Assembly: GCA_043228905.1 (NCBI GenBank)
Contig: JBHGNT010000006.1
Span: 20,088,001-20,152,000 of the forward strand
Length of the DNA: 64,000 bases
Direction: 5' to 3'
Origin: Azolla caroliniana
Taxonomy: Eukaryota > Polypodiophyta
Positions within the stretch are counted from its first letter, which is position 1. Each line of letters opens with the position of its first letter. The translations under genes were made by a program, and so were the position numbers. The notes under the pieces are model-generated. The model did no database searches and was not told where the DNA came from. It worked only from the letters and a program-made list of their open reading frames with translations. Below are positions 20,504 through 31,145 of this stretch, piece by piece.

Positions 20504-22326
20504 GATCTCTCAGTAGATCCTGTTTCTACCGGCGTCACTGTCTGTACACTGATGGGCTGCACTATAAGTCTCCCTATCTCTGAACTTGCTGCTTGGCATT
20601 TCACATCAATGCCCAATTGTTCGTCGCTTGCAGTTTGTGTGGTGGAGGAAGAACTATTAGAGTCTTCTATGGCTTTTGGGGCATGTGTGAGTAAAGCTCT
20701 GGATTTTGGTAACTCTACAATCCGCATGTTATCATTGCCTCCAGACACATCCGCTATCCTAATTAGCTGGTTATTACTGCTAGATGGATCCACCCCAACT
20801 GTTGATCCATTAAGTGATTGCAACGAAAGAGTTGTGTTTGGTAACTTCGCCCTCCTCTCAGAAGCTTCTTTGCTTGGGGTATCCAAACCATGAACAGGGC
20901 GTTTGCTGCCTATCCTTGCAATCATCTGAGGTTGTCTAGGTGTTTTGACTTGCATCTCATGATTCCCGCTCTGGCTCGCCAAAAATGTCGGTGATACTTC
21001 TGGCGATACTTTTGGCCCTTCACCGTGATTATCAATATCCTTTGGCTTTGGCAGGGTGAAATCCCTACTACCAGCCTTACCAGTCTTCTCTTGTACTGTC
21101 AGGCAAGTATCAGGGTTCCGGCAAGTATACCTGGGTTGCAACAAACTTGACTTGCTTGAGTTGTTGAAATAACGGAACTTCACATGCATACTCGAATTGC
21201 AATGGGGACAAGGAGGACGATAGCTTTTGTAGTGACGTAGAAGGTTCTTCTGCATCGGCTCACCTAGTGTGGAAAGGCTCTCTCCATTGGGTATATTCCG
21301 TGTGGCCACAATGTAATCAAACAATGCGTTATCATCAACCAATATTGGATCATCAACCTTGAGAGAGGTTCTAGTGACATATGACTTAGAGGTTCTGACC
21401 ATCCCAAGCGCCTCAACACCAGTGTGAGGCAATGTGTTCACGTGCATGGTATGCATTTGAGATCGAGCCATGGTATCCTCTGATGCCTCCTCGGATGATG
21501 TTCCAGTGTCGTGAAGAAGCCCGTCAGGTGTAATAGCAGGAAGAAGGGCGAGTTCGGATCCTTTAACTCTTCCAGAATCACTCATTCCTGGCAATTTCAT
21601 GATATGTTGTGGGTTCAATCTGCCATATAAGTCCCCCCTTGTGTTAGGTTTGATTGTGTGTGCTGAACTGTCGGATGTAATAATCCGAGCTTCCATCTCT
21701 GGTAATGGTTGTGATAATGGTGGTGGTGGTGGTGGCTTTTGTCTCCTCGGGAGAGAAACCTTCATCATCACCATTGATGGGTCAGGTGCCTCAACTCGGG
21801 ACGTTGCCTTCATTGAACGAAGATGAGACACTTTACTTATATTGACATTACTTTCCATTGATTTCAATTGGGGTACTTGGGAATGCTGAATCAAAGGCAC
21901 AACAATCTCTCCTCGAGAGACTAGAGTCTCATGAGCCTTTCCAAATGACATGGAAACCGGCTGAGCTGCAACAACTTTCATCTCGCTCAAAACTGTGCCC
22001 TCGGCCATTACTGAACTTACATTGCCATTAGGAGTTTGTGGAATTGGCAATTTACCTGAACTTATATGCCCATTAGAAGATTCTAGAATGGTTGCCTTAC
22101 CTGTAAAGACCTTCTGGCATGATGAGCAACTCTTTGTCTGGTGTGTATCATCTCTGGAAGAATTTTCGGTTAATATTCGAGGTCTCCAGTTTGGGTTTGC
22201 AACACGAAATTGCCTAAGAATTTCAGGGCCGAGAGCACAGGCGGGGATGAGGATGTGCCCGAGCATTTCCATATTATCCAAGGCTAAGCTCTCTAGTGAT
22301 TGCAAGATCTGCTCTTGCTTCAACAT
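20437..22326 (-). CDS. Divergent Dof-like zinc-finger protein
   Basis: A single open frame of 629 codons from ATG at 22326 to the stop at 20437. Upstream of the ATG the frame runs on into an apparent intron ending TTCTTCTAG at 22349, so ATG 22326 is preferred as the start in exon 2. Residues about 370-410 read PPCPHCNSS, KFRYFNNSS, LLQPRYTCRNPDTC: the Dof signature (CPxCxS, KFxYxNN, QPRYxC) but spaced CX2C-X25-CX5C instead of CX2C-X21-CX2C and lacking the usual RRYWT block. Other parts: a helical N-terminus, a CSSCQ pair near 80, a Pro run (PPPPPPLSQPLP) near 200, Ser-rich linkers. Dof proteins are plant transcription factors that bind AAAG cores. Nuclear localisation is inferred. It could be a degenerate finger that no longer binds DNA; no stop interrupts the frame, so it appears to be kept. 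Confidence 0.75.
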   Translation of the reverse strand: MLKQEQILQSLESLALDNMEMLGHILIPACALGPEILRQFRVANPNWRPRILTENSSRDDTHQTKSCSSCQKVFTGKATILESSNGHISSGKLPIPQTPNGNVSSVMAEGTVLSEMKVVAAQPVSMSFGKAHETLVSRGEIVVPLIQHSQVPQLKSMESNVNISKVSHLRSMKATSRVEAPDPSMVMMKVSLPRRQKPPPPPPLSQPLPEMEARIITSDSSAHTIKPNTRGDLYGRLNPQHIMKLPGMSDSGRVKGSELALLPAITPDGLLHDTGTSSEEASEDTMARSQMHTMHVNTLPHTGVEALGMVRTSKSYVTRTSLKVDDPILVDDNALFDYIVATRNIPNGESLSTLGEPMQKNLLRHYKSYRPPCPHCNSSMHVKFRYFNNSSKSSLLQPRYTCRNPDTCLTVQEKTGKAGSRDFTLPKPKDIDNHGEGPKVSPEVSPTFLASQSGNHEMQVKTPRQPQMIARIGSKRPVHGLDTPSKEASERRAKLPNTTLSLQSLNGSTVGVDPSSSNNQLIRIADVSGGNDNMRIVELPKSRALLTHAPKAIEDSNSSSSTTQTASDEQLGIDVKCQAASSEIGRLIVQPISVQTVTPVETGSTERSKGKITEVNIRMFIDLSNTSPC

Positions 22327-22348
22327 ATTTTGTAACCCTTTCTTTGAC

Positions 22349-23610
22349 CTAGAAGAATAAAACACAAATTTAATAGAGAAGAAAGAAGATTCAACACAAA
22401 TCTTCAATGCATCAGAAACTTGCAGAAATTCATGGGATATATACAAAGGAAAACAATTTAAGCAACTCTCAATCTATCTACTAGCAAAGTGCACCAATTC
22501 ACATGATTATATCCATCAAAATTACACAGAAATCCACATAATATCCATCAAGATCTTGCTGAAATTCAGTGTATCTATAAAAAACTTGCATAAGTTCACA
22601 ATATATTTGTCAGAAATTATCAGAAGATACAGAGTAATCAGGAAAATGGAAATTCACAGCAATCAAGAATGCATTAAGTAGTTGAACAAATCCGTAAATT
22701 CAATAAAAACGAGCACAAGTTCACTATATGCATCAAGAACTTGCAGAAATTTACACATGCCCATAAGAAACTTAAGAGAAACTTAAGAGAACCTTACAAT
22801 ATATCCATCAAAATCCTGCTTATCCATCAAAATGAGGAGAAACATAGATTATACAGGGATAATAACCACTTAAGAAGATCAATGTGATCCATCAAAAACT
22901 TGCAGATATTCAACGTATCCATCTATAACTTGCAAAAAGTCACAATATGAACACAACAAAGTAACAAGGGAAAATGATGTTTAAGAGAACAATCAAATGC
23001 ATCCAAAACTTGCAGAACTTCACAATATATCCATGAGAAATTTGCAGCGATTTCAGAGTGTATCCATAAAAGATAAGAAGAAACACGGGTTGATGTTCAA
23101 AAAAGAATCTTTGATGAACATCACTAATGGGGAAATCTGATGTATCTGAAACTTGCAGAAAATTTCACGATATACATCTGAAAATTGCAGAAATTCACAA
23201 TATATCCATCAGAAATGAGCAAAAAACAAAGAATGAACACCACAATGGTAAAAAAATTCTGGTGCACCAATAAATTGCAGAGATTCATGATATATCCATC
23301 TGTAATTAGCATCAATCAGCTTAAATTCAGTGTATCCATCAAACGGTTACAGAAATTCATTATATCCATCTGAAACTTTCCGAATTTCACAATGATACCA
23401 TGGAGAACAGCAGAATTCACCGTATATACATTACACACAATAGTAACTCTGATGGATTACACACTTGCACACATTCACTATCCATTAAAAAGTTAAACAG
23501 ATGCAGCCAGAAGAAATTCCTCCTTAAACGATAAATAATCATTCCAACACACTAATATCTTGCAGAGATTCACAACATATCCATCAGAAATAGGAAAAAT
23601 AAAACCTTAC
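22349..23610 (-). other. Intron 1 of the Dof-like gene
   Basis: On the minus strand the donor CACG|GTAAGG is at 23611/23610 and the acceptor TTCTTCTAG|GTC at 22349/22348. Both match plant consensus. Length is 1262 bp, and most of it is degenerate tandem repeat. Confidence 0.7.
22424..23590. repeat. Intronic degenerate minisatellite
   Basis: A repeating motif close to CTTGCAGAAATTCACAATAT followed by ATCCATCAGA recurs a dozen or more times with much divergence and spacing from about 30 to 60 bp. Clear units are at about 22986-23025, 23150-23210 and 23270-23305, and near 23565. Each unit carries TTGCAG on the plus strand, i.e. CTGCAA on the transcribed strand. No conserved spacer pattern is present. 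Confidence 0.8.
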
Positions 23611-23700
23611 CGTGCGTTTTTGGGGCTTTTCCGAAGCTTTCTACAGATCAGAACATCTGATTACCGCTGAAATGAGGAAAGATCGAGAATTAGTTCTTTT
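23611..23700 (-). other. Probable non-coding exon 1 of the Dof-like gene
   Basis: Sequence just upstream of the predicted donor at 23610. It contains only a two-codon upstream ORF (ATG TTC TGA, 23656-23648), so the exon is probably 5' UTR. The transcription start was not located; 23700-24000 upstream is purine-rich on the plus strand. Confidence 0.5.
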
Positions 23701-24830
23701 TGAGAGGAAGACAGAGAAAAAAAAAAACAGAGATTAGATGCTTTTGTGAGGAAAAAATCAGAAAGCAAAAGCATAACCTTTTCTTTTTGCAAAGAAAGCA
23801 GAGGTTAGATGCTTTGTTGAGAGCTAAATCAGAAAAAAAAAAAGAAAAAAGGAAAAGAAACATAAATGAGATGCGTTTGCAAGAAGAGAAATTTCATACA
23901 AGGAAAGCTCGAAAATGTGAAGCTCAAGATGCCGTTTCTGCTTCATTGAGGATAGGCAGAGAGGGGGGGGGGGGGGGGCATGCCCATGGGATGGTTCCTT
24001 GTTCTTGTTTATTATTTAGGGTTTGAGGAGCTAGGGTTTCAGAATGGAGGGGGGGGGGGGGGGGGGGGAAGATGAAATCAGAGGAAGAAAGGGAAGAAAG
24101 AATGGATTGGATTGGATTGGATCGGATTGGATCGGATGGATCAAGAAAGAAAAAATGGGAAAACGCAGGAAAAAAGCAAAGCACCGAAGGAAAATGCTTT
24201 TTTCCTCCCCCCCTTTCTTCTTCTTCTTTTTAATAATTATTAGTGTCTTTCTCTTCATGTTTTCCATCAATTTTTGCTTTTTTCTTTTCCTTTTTTTTCC
24301 ACAAAAGCATGTAATTAAAAAATAAACTAAATAAATAAATAAAAGAGAATGGTACATTTTTTTTCTTTTTTTCTTTTGGTTTTTTTTTTTTCCTTCATCC
24401 GAGAAAATAAAAGAAAAAGAAAAAGCAAAACTGCGCAGCTTTTTGTAGGCCTAAAGAAAGCAAAAAAAAAAAAAAAAAAGAAAAAAGCAAAGAGAAGGAA
24501 AAAAAGGAAAGCAGGACGCGGTCACATGCCAGCTGGCATCTCCTTCGGCGAAGCGTAAAAAGCAAGGCAAAGCCCCGCCTTTTGCTTTCCTGCTTTTCTT
24601 TGCTTTTTCCTTTCTTTCTTTCTTTTTTGCTTTTTGCTTTCTCTCCTTCCTTCCTTCCTTCCATACAATTTCTTTTCTTTTCTTTTCTTTCTTTCTTTCT
24701 TTCTTTCTTTGTGTTTGAGTTGGGCCGGTCGTGTGTCTGTCCGCCCGCCCGCCCGCCGCCCGCCCATCGAGGTTTTTACATCCCCCCCAGCCACTCTCTT
24801 CTTCTTCTTCTTCTTCTTCTTCTTCTTCGG
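23700..24830. repeat. Low-complexity DNA upstream of the Dof-like gene
   Basis: A dense series: A/GA-rich tracts (23700-23900), a G run of about 17 (23963-23979), a G run of about 20 (24048-24068), GGATT/GGATC repeats (24104-24142), long T/TC and A tracts (24190-24500), CTTT and TTCC repeats (24600-24710), CCCG/CCGC repeats near 24740-24762 and about ten CTT units (24798-24828). Open frames here on either strand are low-complexity artefacts. The region is the presumed promoter-proximal DNA of the minus-strand Dof-like gene. Confidence 0.9.
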
Positions 24831-27800
24831 ATCTAACCCAAACCGATCATTGCTCTCGTGCGGGAGGACCTGTCCAGTCCCGGACCGACCGACCGATTGA
24901 TTTGACTGACCCATCCACACCATTATCATCTCCTTTTTGCACCTGCCCATTTTATTGTATAGACGGTAACTCGCCCAAACTGTAAGTTCTGGGAATGTTT
25001 AATGCCTAGCCGTTATTATCTTCCGGCTGGTTCCACACACAAACAAGATCGTGCAATGAAATCCAAAGACTCCATACGTACTTTGTATTTTTTTTTTGTT
25101 TCGTAATTGTTTCCCCCTTGCTTTTTGGACCAACATTCTTGTTTTGTTTTACCCATGAAATTTGACCCCTTTGAGAGTGTATCCGCCCTTGCCTTCCTTA
25201 GCCATCGTTATTTGACACTATATGACGTTGTCATTTAATGTTCTTTACATTTCATTCGGCCAACACTTCCAAACCATTGATCCATTGTCTCAATGCTCCT
25301 CATAGATTTTTTTATGAAGCACGCAATCGAGATACACTAAGAATTTTATATTGTAGGCAAGTTTTAGGAAAATATATGCCTTAAGCCATGTTTGTAAGGT
25401 GATGTGGACATTGTACTCCAAAATTCGTGACACCCTTTTGTCTTTAATCGCATGTCAATCCTTGAGATGTGCACTTTTTGAGCCCATGCCTCTCAAGCAT
25501 TGTCCATTCTAGATCTATTATTGGCCTGTGCTTTTTTAGAACCTTAAGGAAGGTGTACTGACATCAAAATTGATTAGTATGAGCAAAGTTTAGCAATCCA
25601 TGTAGAGGAATATAGGTTATCTCAATTTTAGAGAATAGCTCGTGACTCATCTGGCAAAACTTTTGTGTACTAGAGTGCAATGCAATTTGTCGCCATTGTA
25701 TTGTTGCCTACAACATTGACTCGAGCTAATCTTAGAGCTAGTAAGATGGCATAATATGCTCATTTTTACATTGATTTCCCATCTATTTAGCCGCACATTT
25801 TTTGTCATTTGGTAGGAATACCTTTTTGGTGCAAGGCTAAGGCTATTGTTTGTTTTCTTAAAAGGTGTCATTAAACTAGCTCTTATATGCTAACTTGTCT
25901 TTCTTCTCATATTCATCAAATTATATAACATGGTTTGCTAAAAGAGTCGGTGATTTATCGTTGGTGTCATTTAATGCGTGTAATGCTCTTGGTATTCCTT
26001 GGGGTAAGAAAACGAAGTTATGCCCATCATAATCACAAAGTGTCCATTCTAGATAAAACATTGTACTTAAGGATCATTGAGTTTTGCAATAGAAATTAAC
26101 AATTGAAAATAAATACATAGGTACTTAAAGGATCATTGAGATCATTGGAATAAGGTAACATTTCAAAGGATAATTATAGAGTTCATATTGGACTTCAATC
26201 ACATCTACACATCACCGTCTATATCAAGGTTTTGAAGGCAAATTAAAGGATTTCAATTATCACGATACTTCAATTGCACTTATTATATGTTTTGGCCCCT
26301 TGCTTGCCATGTCCAAGGTCATGCGTCACTTTGTTTGCATAAGAGTTCTAAGAGTTGATGATTCCTCTTGTTTGGTTAAAGATTGGCACGTTGTGTACCT
26401 TGAGAATGGTAAATTGTCGTTCACCTTATCGGGGAGTTGTGATACAAACTATGATAATAATATTAATGCTAGAAAGTTTTTTTGGAGAAAAACATGAGCT
26501 TTGATTTATTTTGTAAGTATTATACTTAGTCAGAAAATCTTTTTATACAAATCAAAGGAATGGGCCCCTAATCGGGATTATTTTCCTCTTTAGAGGAAAA
26601 CAAAAGCAATATGTGCATGATATAATAATGTAAGTATTAGATGATTTGCCATGTTGTCCTTATGACGATACATTGACAAAATTTCACTCAACATGAAGTT
26701 GCATTCATCTATTATTGGATAGTGTTTGCTTAAGGGATGTCTTTTGTACTTCAGGTGAGAGAAAGTATATTATAGGGTCACATACACATTATACAGATAC
26801 AAGCGCATAACAAGGATTCCCATAGTTTGATGTGGTGAAATCGCACGAGATCAACATCAACTTTTTACATGCTTTACTATCATGATTCATGGGATTTCAT
26901 TGTATTTCAAATTTAACCACTGATTGTAGACATAAAAGGTATAAACCTAGTATATCTACTGGAAGCATGCATAAGAACTCTGAAACCCATGAAATTAGGG
27001 CAAAACGCATAAAAGACTTGGGCTCCCTTTCCAATTCTTAGATTAAATGCACTAGGATGGTGAACCCAACCTAAACATATAATTTCAAGAAACCATTAGG
27101 ACCTAATTATCTTAGCTTCGATTAGCTAGAAAAACTTTTGTAAATCTCACGTATAGGTACATGTCTCCACACATATCACACAAAAGAAAGCAATGGCCCC
27201 ACATCCACATGCCACACCAAACTAAAGGGAATATCAATGGAGGTTGCTTTCTCAAAAGCATGACTTCTACCAAGAAAAGTTAGCAAAATGAATTGAAAAT
27301 CATATCATGAAAAGCACTTTTGCTTTATCACAACCACCCAAAGGAAAGCAAGCTCTCGAAATCGACTTAAAAAAAGCAAAGAATCAATACTTGCGGACAA
27401 AAAATCGTTTGAAGAGTAAATTGTCACATCGTGGAATGCTTTTTTCCACAAAAGAGAAGAAGAGGCACATCTTTCGTTTTACCCACATTTTTTGCCTTGT
27501 CTATATACACAGGAGAATGGAAGGGTGAAGTTTGTTTCAATGTCTGCTTTTAAGGCAATCACGCTAGTGAAAAAGAAAAACAATTCGAATTGAATATCCG
27601 ACACATTTTAGTATTGCCAATGAAGTCGGAAAAGAAAAAGTAAAAAAATCGCTATAATACTCGATTAAAATAACTCTCTCGAAGGATGAATGGGCTCACA
27701 ATGTCCCAAAAGTTTGATTTTGATGCATTCATGTGCATGATTTTCTTTTCCTTTTTGTTGTGCCCTCCTTTTTAAAAAAGAAGAAGATCACGCTCTTTTT

Positions 27801-28721
27801 CAAGGGCTTCATTTAGAGCCCAAATATATGACCGAATGATCATTCAGGATGGGTTTTTCTTTAATCCATGAATTGCATGCTTTACTATTTTAGCTTCGAT
27901 GATATGGTCTTTTTCTTCTTTTTTTATCGGCTTTCTTTCATCACAATAATAGTGCAATCCACAAACCGTGTCTACATTTTTGTTAGGTTAAGCTTTCAAA
28001 TGTTGTATTTTAATCAGTTCTATCCAACATAGTCGTAGCAACATTGTGTAATATAAATTATAATACATCAAAGAAAGTATCTGATTTCAAACGTAAGCTT
28101 AAATAAGACAATACATACTAAAGCACAACATGAAAGCAATGCCTCTAATGAGATGCTAAGGCATCTCCACAAGTGATTCTGTCCAACAAAAAAACTGTTA
28201 TACGTTAAGAACCTTCCTTCGCTTTCTTAACATTCTTAAGTTTAAAAATATAAGCATGATGTTGTATTGTGCTTTGCAACCTTGTTTTTCATGTAGACTC
28301 ATTATAAGAATGCTTCACATTTGGGTTTGAGATGCATGTTAACGATTATCTCCTACATCTATTGCTTTGAAATTGAATTTGTACTCTTTAGGTTCAAAAC
28401 AATGACACCGCCTTGATGGCAATGTTAAAAAGTTCATATATATCTATGTTTTTCTCTGGAGTCTCAAACTAGGGTAAGGGGAACATATCTATCCTCAACA
28501 AGCTTGAAATGTATCTGTCTTCTTCTTTTGTTCTACTTTGTGGAGGGTAGTCGAGAACACATGTATATTAATTTCATGTTTTCCATATATGAGCTCGCAA
28601 GTTCAAACACGTTCCATAACCTCATGACGAAAATGGCATTTTAGACATTTTTATGACATTTGCATCCATAACCCATAATGTAATTGTACCTAGCTAGAAA
28701 ACTCTACACTCAAAAACCCCT

Positions 28722-28880
28722 CCTTGTGTTTGGAAGATGTATCTCTAATTGTATTCCATGCATCTTGACATTTCCATGTCTTATTTTGAGAACTATGCAT
28801 GAAAGAACCCATGTTTGTGTTTGGAGGATGCACCTAAATGTATTTCATACATCTTGACATTTCCTCGTCTTATTTTGAAA
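28722..28880. repeat. Diverged tandem duplication (~93 bp)
   Basis: Two units share TTGTGTTTGGARGATG, TGTATTYCATRCATCTTGAC and ATTTCCxxGTCTTATTTTGA. Confidence 0.65.
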
Positions 28881-29050
28881 ATTTCCTAAAAGAGTAGCTC
28901 GTTTCTTCCTTCCCATTTCTTCTATTCTTCTAATCTATGATTTCTTTGGTCTCTTTTCCTGTGTGTGCACATTGATTTCCTTGTATGGTCACTTGATGTC
29001 ATAGGCCATTACCTAAAACCTCTTTCATGAACTTTTGTGTGATATGTCCT

Positions 29051-29225
29051 CTACACATTTAGTTGCTTTCATGTCATGTGTATACACACTTTGCCATGTT
29101 TTTGGTTCTCCATTCGTCACAAGTATCAACGTAACACAATTTGATGCATATATTGCATTTTGCACATTTAGTTGCTTCCATGTCATATTGCATGCAAGGC
29201 TTCTAATTTTCCATATGCAACGGAT
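29051..29225. repeat. Diverged tandem duplication (~120 bp)
   Basis: CACATTTAGTTGCTTYCATG and its following TCAT recur about 120 bp apart, with further weak similarity after each copy. Confidence 0.5.
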
Positions 29226-30067
29226 ATCAACATGTTTTTTCTTATGCATATTTGCTATGAGTATCAACATGTCTAGAATCATATATAATGTTTGATGGTA
29301 AAAGGGTGCTCAAACATACATTATGTGAAAAAACACTCAATAGTTTTCAATTGGTTGAATATTTAATTAATAATTGGCTACTGAGATTGATTGTACCACA
29401 TAACCTCCAAAAGGGTGTAAATGAGTGAGATTGTCAAACTTTGTTCCTTAGTTTGTAATAGGGATAGGCAAATTGATGTGTAATATACAAAAGATTTGTT
29501 TAATGTTGTTTCGAGAAACAAACTTAAGTTTCTAACTTGATTCAACATTAATAAGAAATGTCTTTCTATCTATCAGTCGATTTGTTCATTGTGTGTATCT
29601 TATCATGTCAACAACCACTATTCTTTTTCTCTCTTACACCACATCCTCATATTTCATTATTTTGTTGAGTTGGTGTATGGTCATCTAGACAAACACAAAT
29701 GAACTTGTCACACACCTTATGTGTTTAGTTGTATTCCTTCCATTTTCACACTAGATGCTAATGTTTATCTACTCGAAAGATTTTGACAGATATCATTGTT
29801 TGTTTTTTGACCTTAGGGTATTTTACTTCCTAAAAGTATAGGCCTTCACACAAAGTTTTCAAATGAGATCATCAGTCTTCTATGAACGATGATGTTGGAT
29901 AAGTTATTTATGGGGCATATACCAAAATACAGTAAAACAACCATTGATTCTCCAAAAGATCAAAATTCTCTCACTAATTCCATCTCTCACTTTTGAGATA
30001 GTTGACAAAGGTCAAACACTTCGATGCATTAATAGTAATCCAAGTCTTGTTATATTGGGCGTAGATA

Positions 30068-30250
30068 TGGGGAGTAAATGAAAGATCATTGAGAGAGTAC
30101 AAAATATGTTCGGATCCTATAACACCACTCTAGGTAGCAGACGAAAGGGCATTTAAAGGGTACAAAATATGTTCCTATAATACCATCCTAGGGAGGAGAT
30201 GAAAGGACATCAGGAGGGTACAAAAATATGTTCCTATAACACCACCCTCT
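30068..30250. repeat. Three-unit tandem repeat (~58 bp)
   Basis: Three diverged units share GAAAGRNCAT, GGGTACAAAATATGTTC and CTATAACACCA followed by CTAGG. It abuts the left LTR of the inverted-LTR element. Confidence 0.75.
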
Positions 30251-30341
30251 AGGGTCATGAGTCACCAATGCTCCTTGTAACAGGACCAATAGCCATCAAA
30301 CTAGAGGGTATTATGGAGAGTCCACAAATATGTCGCCTAAC

Positions 30342-31145
30342 TGTCGTGCCTTTCGGCTTCGGATCATTGCGTGAGTCGGGTGGGAACCACCGTGGTTTTG
30401 GACTAGGAGGAGGAAGAATTTGAGGCTAATCTAGTTATGAATATGAATAGATTATAAGAAAGAGATATAGAAACTTGTGAATCCCACAAGTATAATTGTT
30501 TTAGTTTATCTTAATCGTAGTAATAAATTGAAATAGTTTAGAATAGATTAGAGTAGATTGAGAAAAGAGATCAAACCTTGTGAATCCCACAAGTATTACG
30601 TTAATCAATATTTATGTAAGAATATGAATTTAGATTGAAAGAGATAGATTATATAAAACTTCGTGAATCCCACGATTCTATTTTATTATTGGTGTTTTAG
30701 GAAATATATCCAATTTCCCAAATATTTCACACACACCTTACATTGTGCTCCCCATCTTTATGTAGTGATGAGGGAGTCTTAGCAATCCATGCTTTTTCTT
30801 CTCTAACTATAGACTCCATGCTTTTCCTATAGATAGATTATATGCTTTATCTATCTTGTGCGTTTTTTTATCGACTATAGCGTTCATGCACGCTAGATAT
30901 GCACGCGTAGCTTTTTCTTTTAGCATGCATTTTTCTTTTAACTATCCTACGTGAACTTACCTTTTTTTATGTGGGACATCTACTTTTTAACATGGTAAGG
31001 TTTTACATTATTAACATGGAGGTGCAAGGTTTGAATCTTGCCTTATGCATGTTATATATATTTTAATATTTTCTACTATTTATTCATATTTATTAAATCG
31101 GTACTTTATAAGTTTTTCACGTAGTGTACGAAATACACTATGACA
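30342..31145 (-). repeat. Left LTR of Ty3-like element, inverted
   Basis: 804 bp. On the plus strand it begins TGTCGTGCC and ends CTATGACA. Its reverse complement matches the right LTR (34305-35199) along most of its length, including the CGTAGTG/TACACTACGTGAAAAA end, the GGAGGTGCAAGGTTTGAATC block and the GTGCCTTTCGGC end. It is therefore in opposite orientation to the right LTR and to the pol gene between them. No 5-bp target duplication flanks it (CTAAC left, CCGCT right). Confidence 0.8.

Larger units (their letters stand above)
24960..30060. other. Intergenic, AT-rich, no gene
   Basis: No supported gene on either strand. Open frames up to 86 codons lack recognisable domains. Two diverged tandem duplications are listed separately; otherwise I see only simple AT-rich sequence. 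Confidence 0.6.

Noticed and set aside
22424-23590. Possible CRISPR-like array
   Set aside because: Units are degenerate, spacing is irregular and spacers are not unique sequences of fixed length; the region is an intron in a plant gene.
24031-24985. Many open frames of 70-140 codons on both strands
   Set aside because: They encode Lys/Arg/Phe/Ser homopolymer-like runs produced by CTT, CTTT, A and G tracts.
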